From: Erythrophleum ivorense
Lineage: Eukaryota; Streptophyta; Magnoliopsida; Fabales; Fabaceae
NCBI GenBank assembly: GCA_026724425.1
Contig: JAIUCV010000009.1
Coordinates: forward strand, 19,851,294 to 19,915,293
Direction of reading: 5' to 3'
DNA length: 64,000 nucleotides
The notes under the pieces are model-generated. The model worked only from the letters and a program-made list of their open reading frames with translations, did not search any database and was not told the DNA's origin. Both the position numbers and the translations under genes were made by a program. Position 1 is the first letter of the stretch; each line of letters begins with the position of its first letter. Positions 22,602 through 31,199 of the stretch are shown in pieces.

Positions 22602-22802
22602 GTGGAAGTCCAAGTGGAAGCCCAATGTCCTAAGAAGGTCCATGGAGATGTTGAAGGCCCAATGACAAGAGGAAGAGTTAAGCGTCTACAAAGAGCAATT
22701 GGGCTTCAATTTGCTGAATTAGAAGCCCATAATGTTAGTGCATGCATTGAGGAAGCAAATAGAGCCTTAATCATGCTTATTCAAGCCCAAGTTGATGCTT
22801 AA
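22602..22802 (+). CDS. LTR-encoded pol tail frame (GPMTR motif), element B LTR1
   Basis: A 66-codon open frame inside U3 that holds GPMTRGRVKRLQRAIGLQFA then ELEAHNV and ends IQAQVDA. The motif is shared with LTR3-type LTRs, where it is in frame with pol (element F, 63,690-63,923), and in related form with elements A, C, H, D and K. In B it lies one frame off from the U3 frame that continues pol, so as part of Pol it would need a frameshift; as its own ORF it has an ATG. All three B LTRs keep both frames open (25,459-25,659 and 26,235-26,435). Translation is not shown. Confidence 0.4.
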   Translation: MEVQVEAQCPKKVHGDVEGPMTRGRVKRLQRAIGLQFAELEAHNVSACIEEANRALIMLIQAQVDA

Positions 22803-23094
22803 AGAGCCCATTGAAGTTAGAGGACGTGAATAGTATTTCAAATACAAGATGTCCAGCCCATTAATATTAATTAGTTTTGACTAGGACTCTAGTTTTGACT
22901 AGAACTCTTTTTGAATTTCGTTTTTTATTATTATATTATTTTTTTGGACTTGGTCAAGGAGCTTATCTAGGAGATTAAGTTAAAATTAATATCTTAATCT
23001 TATTCCTTGATTTTAGGCATTGTTTAAAATATTTCTAATTAGATTTTAAGAGTTTTAGTTTTAGTAGGATTTTAAGTCTTTTGGAAACTTTGCC

Positions 23095-23101
23095 TATAAA
23101 A
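23095..23101 (+). promoter_or_regulatory. TATA box of element B 5' LTR
   Basis: TATAAAA in TGCCTATAAAAGGC; present in all three B LTRs. It lies in U3 about 280 bases before the LTR end. Confidence 0.6.
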
Positions 23102-23377
23102 GGCTCCTTATTGTACTTTATTTTAAGAAAATCATGAATGAACTTGAGTATTATTCAATATTTTGAGAGGCTTTTGCTTCTTTGTGTTCTCTCAGAGTAT
23201 ACGTGACTTATCAAAGGATTGGTCTTCCTTTGTGGCGTCTTGAGGCTAGGGTTCTAAGAGACAAGTTCTCTTAGGGTCTTTCCTTTGACCAACATTCTTG
23301 TTTCTAGCCGGTCCCGGGTAAAGTTTCGAATTGTTGAAGGTTCTCTAGGGCATGTTCCTAGTGGGTCTTGCATCATT

Positions 23378-23389
23378 TGGTATCAAAGC
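23378..23389 (+). other. Element B: primer binding site, one mismatch
   Basis: TGGTATCAAAGC, differing from the exact initiator tRNA-Met complement at one position, two bases after the LTR. Confidence 0.85.
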
Positions 23390-24253
23390 TTTGGTTCGCT
23401 AGTACAAGGTATATTTTTGTGTTTTTCCTATCGTTGTTCTTCATACCTTCTCTCCTTCCATTTGTGTTATCTTCTCATCTTCATCTTTGTCTTCTATCTT
23501 CTTCCTTCTTCCATTGTTGCGTGCCTCTATACTCATTCAAAAAAAAAAAGGGGAGAGTGCGATACTCCAAAAAAAAAATTCAAAAAAAAAGTGAAAAAAA
23601 AGAGAAAAAAAAAAAGAGAAATTCGAAAAAAAAAAGTGAAAAAAAAAGAGAAATTCGAAAAAAAAAGTGAAAAAAAAAGTTGCAAGTTGTGGAGTTAGTT
23701 TCCTAATTGGAGACAATTTCCTAATTAGAGTTAGTTTCCTAGTTGGAATTAATTTCCTAATTGGACTCAACTTCCTAATTGCACTTAGTTTTCTAATTTT
23801 TAGATTTTCTTAAAGTTGGTTTCCTAATTTCCCAAGTAGTTTCCTATTTTTAAAGTTTCTTATTTTCAGATTTTCTCCTTTTCTTCTCCTTCCTTCCAAG
23901 CCATCCCAACCTCCTCTCCCCCCTTGTTTTCCTTTCCTCTTTACCTTTTTTGTTATACACCTTTTTTTTCTCCTTTGTTTGATTCTTTGGGAATTTGCAT
24001 TTTAGAATTTTAGTTTTTTGATTGCCACTAGTCTGATCTTTTCATTTGATTTGCTTGTGACTTGCTTAGAACACTTGTAAGAAGCAAATTATTGAGTGGT
24101 AGAAGGCAAGAGTGCAATTAACATTAAAGAAAAAGCCAAAAAGAGAGTTAAACATGAGTGAACTTATAATCTTTTGAGTGTAAACACGTAAGAAGAGTGT
24201 GTGAGGTCCTATTCCTTTTTTTTCTTTCTTTGACTAACTTTTCAGGTGACAAG
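23390..24253 (+). other. Element B: untranslated leader
   Basis: About 860 bases, with an A-run block (23,539-23,680) that includes the small palindrome GAGTGCGATACTC. The last 70 bases ('gtgaggtcctat', pyrimidines, 'ctaacttttcagg') match the gag-proximal leaders of A and H. No gene. Confidence 0.7.
23409..24245 (+). other. Element B: predicted leader intron (GT...AG)
   Basis: Donor ACAAG|GTATAT 19 bases past the primer site, and acceptor CTAACTTTTCAG|GTG 8 bases before the ATG at 24,254, with a pyrimidine run (ccttttttttctttctttg) upstream of the acceptor. Same layout as element A. Prediction only. Confidence 0.4.
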
Positions 24254-25221
24254 ATGTCCAATGAATACAAATTCCTAACAAAGAGCAATTCAAGCAAACT
24301 TGTGCATGGTTGGATGCATTCCAATCTAATACCAACTCTACAGGACAAGGTAAGGAAAAGGCATCCCCTGATTTCCATACTAGATGCCTGATCAAAGAGA
24401 AAGTCTGCAGCATGGCTATTGATAATAGTAGCTATGTAAATGTTGCTAGTACCTTACTTGTTGAGAAATTAAACTTGGCTACTATAAAGCATCCTAGGCC
24501 CTATACCTTGTTGAAGGGTAGTGTTGAATTTAGGGTTAATAAGCAAGTTTTGATTTCTTTCTCAATTGGTAAATATCATGATAAGGTGTTATGTGACGTA
24601 GCTCCTATGTTTGATGGACATATTATGCTTGGTAAACCATGAAAACATGTGAGAAAAGCTAAATATGTTAAGCATAAATACAAATATTGCTATTGCTATT
24701 CATTTATATTCAATGAAAAACATCATGTATTAGTACCTCTTGATCCTATGGATGTTTACGAGGATCAAATGCGAATAGCACAAGCATATAAAATGAGAGC
24801 AAAAGAAAAAGAGAGAGAACATGAGTTAGAGAAAGAAAAAGAAAAAGAGAGAGAACATGAGTTAGAGAGAGAAAAAGATGAGTTTGAAAAAGAAAAGAAT
24901 ATGAGTGAAAAGAAAGAGCTAGAGAGTTGTGAGAAAAGTGAGAAAAGCATGAGTGTGAGCTTGTTTGATGAAAAAAGAGAGGTTGAGAGTGTGTGTAAGG
25001 ATATTTGTTTATCTACTAACAATCTTGACCCATCTTTGCCTATTGTTAATTCTAGCTCATTGCAAGTATGTGAAGATTTGTTTTCAAAGAAGCTATCCAA
25101 TGGACCCTCATCTTCAACTAGCATTGAAAAGAGGTGTGATTGTCTAGATTTGCTTCCTATGAAACCACCTGATGGCGAAGATTCGAGGACGAATCTTTTC
25201 AAAGAGGGAGGGAATAAATGA
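24254..25221 (+). pseudogene. Element B: protease-like coding core
   Basis: The ATG at 24,254 starts a short frame (MSNEYKFLTK) at the place where gag starts in A and H, but it shares no Gag motif. A shift is needed near 24,355 to reach GQGKEKASPDFHTRCL, then the protease-like segment CSMAIDNSSYVNVAS (family: IIDGGSCTNVAS, so the catalytic Asp is kept and the next residues changed), LVEKLNL, YHDKVLCDVAPMFDGHIMLG, and a TGA where Trp is expected (GKPW). The next frame (24,649-25,221) has EDQMRIAQAYK, a long Lys/Glu repeat (EKEREHELEKE type), and DSRTNLFKEGGN over the polypurine tract. RT to integrase are missing. Probably not a working protein; the internal sequence may be kept for packaging or length. 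Confidence 0.75.
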
Positions 25222-25994
25222 TACAATATCAGTAGGCATGCCTATTGGAGTACAACAAGTTCGAAAAACCCCCATCCATCAAGAACTTCAAAGAGCTCAA
25301 GTGGCCCAAATTGTGCACTATGTTCAAAAATTTCAAAGAGCTCAAGATAATATCTATGTTGGACGTCGACCCAAGTTTAGAGCCCAAGATCGATATTTGA
25401 TTAATTCAAAACATGCTGAATTGGACTTTAGACATGAAATCTCTTTAAAGATGCAAAAGTGGAAGTCCAAGTGGAAGCCCAATGTCCTAAGAAGGTCCAT
25501 AGAGATGTTGAAGGCCCAATGACAAGAGGAAGAGTTAAGCGTCTACAAAGAGCAATTGGGCTTCAATTTGCTGAATTAGAAGCCCATAATGTTAGTGCAT
25601 GCATTGAGGAAGCAAATAGAGCCTTAATCATGCTTATTCAAGCCCAAGTTGATGCTTAAAGAGCCCATTGAAGTTAGAGGACGTGAATAGTATTTCAAAT
25701 ACAAGATGTCCAGCCCATTAATATTAATTAGTTTTGACTAGGAAGTTTTGACTAGAACTCTTTTTGAATTTCGTTTTTTATTATTATATTATTTTTTTGG
25801 ACTTGGTCAAGGAGCTTATCTAGGAGATTAAGTTAAAATTAATATCTTAATCTTATTCATGATTTTAGGCATTGTTTAAAATATTTCTAATTAGATTTTA
25901 AGAGTTTTAGTTTTAGTAGGATTTTAAGTCTTTTAGAAACTTTGCCTATAAAAGGCTCCTTATTGTACTTTATTTTAAGAAAATCATGAATGAA
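25219..25994 (+). mobile_element. Element B: second LTR, cut off just after the TATA box
   Basis: Starts TGATACAATATCAGT after the polypurine run and matches LTR1, but ends at ...AAATCATGAATGAA, about 70 bases past the TATA box, where the next LTR begins. So U3 and perhaps the first bases of R are present; the rest is missing. Confidence 0.9.
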
Positions 25995-27009
25995 TGATAC
26001 AATATCAGTAGGCATGCCCATTGGAGTACAACAAGTTTGAAAAACCCCCATCCATCAAGAACTTCAAAGAGCTCAAGTGGCCCAAATTGTGCACTATGTC
26101 CAAAAATTTCAAAGAGCTCAAGATAATATCTATGTTGGACGTCGACCCAAGTTTAGAGCCCAAGATCGATATTTGATTAATTCAAAACATGCTGAATTGG
26201 ACTTTAGACATGAGATCTCTTTAAAGATGCAAAAGTGGAAGTCCAAGTGGAAGCCCAATGTCCTAAGAAGGTCCATAGAGATGTTGAAGGCCCAATGACA
26301 AGAGGAAGAGTTAAGCGTCTACAAAGAGCAATTGGGCTTCAATTTGCTGAATTAGAAGCCCATAATGTTAGTGCATGCATTGAGGAAGCAAATAGAGCCT
26401 TAATCATGCTTATTCAAGCCCAAGTTGATGCTTAAAGAGCCCATTGAAGTTAGAGGACGTGAATAGTATTTCAAATACAAGATGTCCAGCCCATTAATAT
26501 TAATTAGTTTTGACTAGGACTCTAGTTTTGACTAGAACTCTTTTTGAATTTCGTTTTTTATTATTATATTATTATTTTTGGACTTGGTCAAGGAGCTTAT
26601 CTAGGAGATTAAGTTAAAATTAATATCTTAATCTTATTCCTTGATTTTAGGCATTGTTTAAAATATTTCTAATTAGATTTTAAGAGTTTTAGTTTTAGTA
26701 GGATTTTAAGTCTTTTGGAAACTTTGCCTATAAAAGGCTCCTTATTGTACTTTATTTTAAGAAAATCATGAATGAACTTGAGTATTATTCAATATTTTGA
26801 GAGGCTTTTGCTTCTTTGTGTTCTCTGAGAGTACACGTGACTTATCAAAGGATTGGTCTTCCTTTGTGGTGTCTTGAGGCTAGGGTTCTAAGAGACAAGT
26901 TCTCTTAGGGTCTTTCCTTTGACCAACATTCTTGTTTCTAGCCGGTCCCGGGTAAAGTTTCGAATTGTTGAAGGTTCTCTAGGGCATGTTCCTAGTGGGT
27001 CTTGCATCA
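25995..27009 (+). mobile_element. Element B: third LTR, complete (1,015 bp)
   Basis: TGATACAATATC... to ...GGGTCTTGCATCA, nearly identical to LTR1. It follows the cut LTR directly and is followed by unrelated sequence (TTATGTATAG), not by a primer site. Confidence 0.9.
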
Positions 27010-27596
27010 TTATGTATAGAAAATGATATGTATGAGCTCACATGGTCTATAAAGCATGAAGTGGATTAATGAGGCCTTATGTAACACAATTTAATACCAT
27101 TATTTTTGCATTATTTTCATGTAAGTGATGGAAGCTAGGCCTTGAAATGGAATAAGTAGGCTAAATGGTTAAGGTATTACAAGAAACACTTATTATCTGT
27201 ATCAAAGGATCTTGACAAACCCAAGATGTATCTACATAAAGCAAGTGTTGGTAGACAATGTCTACCATGATTGGTGTTTCAGGAAAAGAGGATACTAAGA
27301 ATTGATCAACCATAGGAATAGTTAAAAGGAAAAAAAGAAAAAGGGTTACAAGGTTATAATCTCCTAATCAAAAGGAATTGTCCATTGTTTTGATACCATG
27401 AAAAGTAATTGTTTAAAGAATAATTCCTATACATTTCATTGATATGACATTGTCTATTTATATAAAAGATTGATAAGCAGTATTAGGGAAGAAATTACAA
27501 TCCCTTAATCAAAGGTTATACTTAAATGACAAAATGAAGGTGATGAGAAAGGGAATCAGAATCACAAATAATAATGAAACAATGAAAATAGGAAAC
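27010..27596. other. AT-rich spacer, no gene recognised
   Basis: About 590 bases between the third B LTR and the next R4 copy. No ORF, RNA gene or clear repeat seen. Confidence 0.5.
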
Positions 27597-29055
27597 TGTA
27601 TCACTCCATAATTAATTAAGGTGTTAATCATGGATTAGGTTAATTAAGAATAATTAATATGGGATAATTGGGCAAGTTAAGTGAATGAAGATTTTAGAGA
27701 GATAAATTATTAATATGAGTTTGAGATTTAATTGGGATAGAAACTTCATCTAGGCCTAAATTAAATTAAGTAGATAAGAGGCTAATTGAAGCTAAATAAG
27801 CTAGGTGCAGACCCAACTTGATCCAATGTGATAGAGGCCCAAGATCCACCTTGTATAGGCTCTTAGGAAGGCCTAATAAACCTTGTGCAGGCCCAAAACA
27901 ATAGAGATCTTAAAACTAGGTCTGGCCCAATAGAATTCTGCAGCCCAACAAAGCAAAAATCTGAGCCCATTAGGAGTTGGACCTTAGAGCAACTCATGAC
28001 TCATATTTGACCCAACTTAAACCTAATTAAAACTCTAAATGCTTCAGCCACTATCCCATTTTTCTAAAACACAAAGGAGAAAATCGGAGGTCCAAAGGGG
28101 AGGCTAGGGTTCTTGGCATATTTCCATATTTTTCCACTTCTAGAGCAAGATTTAGCCAAGGTAATAGTTATATAACTTAATCCTCTCATCTTTCTCTTCA
28201 TTTTGGTCTAATTAGTTTTTCATTTGGAGTATTTTCACCATACCCAAAATCTGAAATGTGATTGTTTGGAGATTTTCTTGATGAAATTCGTAGGTTAAGG
28301 CTATGGCTGTCACTAGATAGGTATGAACTCTTCTTTTTGAGGTAATTTTGTTGATTTGAGACCCTAATGACTTGATTATAGTGTGGGTGTTAATTATGTA
28401 CGAATATGCTTAGGAATTTGGGTGATATACTGAAGTTTCTGGCGGGGCACATACTCAATCTGAATTTGGGGATTTGTGGTGGCTGGGTAAGTGTTCTTTA
28501 GGTAGTTATTAGCATTTAAATTCTTTGGGTACTTGTTGCTACTGTAGATGATGAATTAAAATAGTAATTATATGATGCTATGGTTATAGGGATATTTTTG
28601 TACCATTGGTGGCTGTTACAAATCGTCTACAAGTGAGGTAACTGGGTTTATATTAATTCCATGCATATATCTATTTTTAATTTCATATTTTGTTGTACAT
28701 GAATAATTTGAAATGTTGAATGAATTGGTTAGCTATCATTATATTGCGATTGGATCTCCTGAGTCCATGGTGGAGCTGTGGTGCGGCTGCCACCCGTGCA
28801 TGTGCTTCGATTGAGCACCGAGTTATGATCAAACCCCAGATGCACCGAGCCCTGGTTGTGCTCAATGAGAAGTAGGTGCCGTGGACGGGCCTCTCTAGTG
28901 TTTAATGGCATTTAATATGTGTAAATATGATTGCTAGTATGGGATGGTAATCATGATAGCCTACTTGTTTCATTTACTGATATGACTGGTATTCTTATGA
29001 TGCTTATGTGAAATTATGCATGTATGCTAATTAAACTGGATTATATGATGGAATT
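27597..29055 (+). repeat. R4 LTR copy, left part, split by element C
   Basis: Begins TGTATCACTCC then 'aattaattaaggtgttaatcatgg', aligned with the copy at 51,327. It contains the GC-richer block near 28,765-28,905 ('cggctgccacccgtgca', 'gcaccgag', 'gtgccgtggacggg'), also at 2,640-2,770 and 52,575-52,715. Similarity is interrupted at 29,055 and resumes at 31,200. Confidence 0.75.
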
Positions 29056-30654
29056 GTGGCTGATGCTTTGTCTAGGAGGTATAGTCTCATTACATCTATG
29101 CAAGCTAGGTTAATTGGGTTTGAATCTTTCAAAAGCATGTATGAATGTGATGCTGATTTTGCTGAAACTTGGAAGTTGTGTGAAAAACATGGTGCTCATG
29201 ATTTCTTTAGATTTGATGGTTTCTTGTTTAAAGGAAATAAATTGTGTGTGCCTGTTTGTTCTATGCGTGAGCTTTTGGTTAAAGAATCTCATGGGGGTGG
29301 TTTGATGGGACACTTTGGGATAGAAAAGACTCTATCCATGTTGAAGGAACATTTTTATTGGCCTCATATGCGTAGGGATGTGATTGCTATATGTAAAAGG
29401 TGCATTGCATGCAAGCACGCTAAATCTAAAATGCAACCACATGGTTTGTATACTCCTTTACCTGTTCCTTCTCATCCTTGGGTAGATATTTCAATGGATT
29501 TTGTGCTTGGAATGCCTAGAACATCTAGTGGAAAGGATAGCATATTTGTTGTTGTTGATCGATTTAGTAAAATGGCTCATTTCATTGCTTGCACAAAAAC
29601 AAATGATGCTGTCCATATTTCTGATTTGTTTTTCAAGGAGATTGTTAGATTGCATGGTTTGCCCCGATCTATTGTGAGTGACCGTGATGTTAAATTTGTT
29701 AGTCACTTTTGGAAAACTTTGTGGGCTAAGTTGGGTACAAAGCTTGTGTTTTCTACAGTTGCACATCCTCAAACAGATGGACAAACCGAAGTGGTGAATC
29801 GAACACTTTCTTCCTTATTGCGTGTTGTAATTCAAAAAAATTTAAAGAATTGGGAAAAGTGTTTGCCTCACATTGAGTTTGCATATAATCGTGCCTTGCA
29901 TTCTACAACTGAGTTTTCTCCTTTTGAGATTGTATATGGTTTTAATCCGTTAACTCCCTTAGATCTACTTCCTTTGCCTTGTAATGAGTTTGCTAACCTT
30001 GAAGGTGCAAAGAAAGCTAAGTTTGTGCAGGATCTTCATGCTAAGGTTAAGGCGAATATTGAGCGCAAGAATGAGCAATACGCTCAACATGCTAATAAAG
30101 GCCGAAGGAAGGTTATCTTTGAACCAGGAGATTGGGTGTGGGTTCATTTGAGGAAAGAAAGGTTTCCTGAACAAAGGAAGTCCAAATTACACCCAAGAGG
30201 CGATGGTCCTTTCCAAGTGTTGGAAAGAATAAATGATAATGCATATAAAATTGATTTACCTAGTTCTTATGGGAATGTAAGCGCAACTTTCAATGTGGCT
30301 GACCTTTCTCATTTTGATATTGCAGATTCGAGGACGAATCCTTTTCAGGAGGGAGGGAATGATGGAGGTGAGATAGGAGACTTGAAGAAGCTTGAACAAA
30401 ATCAAGAACTTGGAAACAAAAGGGCTGGACGTGACTCTAAAAGATGGCCAACTAAAGATCCATTGCAAAGTATGGGAGGCCCATGCACAAGATCAAGAGC
30501 CAAAGTTATGAAAGAGGCCTTGAATGGAGTGATCCAAAAACTAATAGACTTGGAGCCCATAGTCTTAGCTGAATATGAAGCCCAAAAGGAACAAATTGGC
30601 ATAAAGATTATTTCATTCCTACAAGATGCTAGCCCAAGCCCAAAGGGAGCCTAA
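29056..30654 (+). CDS. pol: Element C: Pol C-terminal half with complete integrase and LTR-encoded tail
   Basis: A 532-codon open frame, starting in the last RNase H block (VADALSRRYS). Integrase zinc finger H79, H86, C116, C119; catalytic D148, D209, E245 with 35 residues between the last two; HPQTDGQTEVVNRTL intact; GPY/F module at 383-401 (DGPFQVLERINDNAYK). Then SRTNPFQEGGND over the polypurine tract, and from about residue 435 the protein is encoded by the LTR, with GGPCTRSRAKVMKEALN at 474-490, ending SPSPKGA. It lacks gag, protease and RT because the element is truncated at its 5' side, so the ORF has no promoter of its own and its ATG is accidental. It is the only uninterrupted integrase-to-tail frame in the window and the best reference for reading damage in A and H. 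Confidence 0.85.
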   Translation: MADALSRRYSLITSMQARLIGFESFKSMYECDADFAETWKLCEKHGAHDFFRFDGFLFKGNKLCVPVCSMRELLVKESHGGGLMGHFGIEKTLSMLKEHFYWPHMRRDVIAICKRCIACKHAKSKMQPHGLYTPLPVPSHPWVDISMDFVLGMPRTSSGKDSIFVVVDRFSKMAHFIACTKTNDAVHISDLFFKEIVRLHGLPRSIVSDRDVKFVSHFWKTLWAKLGTKLVFSTVAHPQTDGQTEVVNRTLSSLLRVVIQKNLKNWEKCLPHIEFAYNRALHSTTEFSPFEIVYGFNPLTPLDLLPLPCNEFANLEGAKKAKFVQDLHAKVKANIERKNEQYAQHANKGRRKVIFEPGDWVWVHLRKERFPEQRKSKLHPRGDGPFQVLERINDNAYKIDLPSSYGNVSATFNVADLSHFDIADSRTNPFQEGGNDGGEIGDLKKLEQNQELGNKRAGRDSKRWPTKDPLQSMGGPCTRSRAKVMKEALNGVIQKLIDLEPIVLAEYEAQKEQIGIKIISFLQDASPSPKGA

Positions 30655-31199
30655 TTGAGTCTAGCCATTTTCCACAAAATCAGCCATTCTCCACAAAATT
30701 CTCTTAGTTTTATTTTGTTTTAATTTGATTGTTGCTGTTTCAGATTTTTAGGCACTATTCTTGGTGAATTTGTTCAGATTTAAATTTCTTTTATTTTCAT
30801 TATTTTGTTTAGGGTTTTATTTTTAAATGCCTATATAAGGCCCATTTGTACTCTAAGAATGGAGATTGAATGAATTATCTTTTCAGAATTATTTCTGATT
30901 TGTGAGGTTTCTCTTGTGGCCTTTATGTGCTGGAGAAAATCTTTGACTTATCAAAGGAGTGGTTTCCTTTGTGGCGTCCCGGATTAGGGTTCTAAGAGAC
31001 GGGTTCTCTTAGGGTTCAATTCCATTGACCAACATCTCTTCTTCTTCTTCTTCTTCTTGTTCCTTTTCTTTGTTCTTTGTTCTTTGTTCTTTGTTGCTTA
31101 TTGTCCATATTATTTGTTCTTGTGCTGCATGCCAAAATTTGATCACTGATCCGTGTAATTTGGGGTTCCTAGAACGGGTTTCTACGGAGTCTCACATCA
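30360..31199 (+). mobile_element. Element C: 3' LTR (LTR5 type, 840 bp)
   Basis: Begins TGATGGAGGTGAG after the purine run CAGGAGGGAGGGA, ends GGAGTCTCACATCA. Same family as the two LTRs of element H and the fragment at 53,635. R4 sequence continues immediately after it (gaaggttcttcgggtaagg). Confidence 0.9.
30832..30838 (+). promoter_or_regulatory. TATA box of element C LTR
   Basis: TATATAA in GCCTATATAAGGCC, equivalent to the TATA of the element H LTRs. Confidence 0.6.

Larger units (their letters stand above)
22362..23375 (+). mobile_element. Element B: 5' LTR (1,014 bp)
   Basis: Begins TGATACAATATCAGT, ends GGGTCTTGCATCA, followed by a primer site. TATA box at 23,095. U3 encodes two overlapping open frames: one continuing pol from GND into TISVGMPIGVQQV... 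(about 100 codons) and one with the GPMTR tail (22,602-22,802). Confidence 0.9.
22362..27009 (+). mobile_element. Element B: non-autonomous gypsy element, protease-like core only, with an extra LTR
   Basis: LTR (22,362-23,375), primer site, leader, short coding core (24,254-25,218), partial LTR (25,219-25,994), then a complete LTR (25,995-27,009). The core goes from a protease-like region straight to the SRTNLFKEGGN end of pol; gag core, RT, RNase H and integrase are absent. LTR1 and LTR3 differ at about 7 of 1,014 positions by eye, so the element is young and must have been mobilised by another element's proteins. Flanking 5-mers (TGGGT and TTATG) do not match, so the ends were rearranged after or during insertion. 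Confidence 0.85.

Noticed and set aside
24765..25226. 153-codon minus-strand ORF
   Set aside because: Mirror of the Lys/Glu repeat of B; Ser/Leu/Phe low complexity.
28765..28905. Possible tRNA or snRNA gene
   Set aside because: Shared by all R4 LTR copies, with no box A/B or cloverleaf that I could fit.
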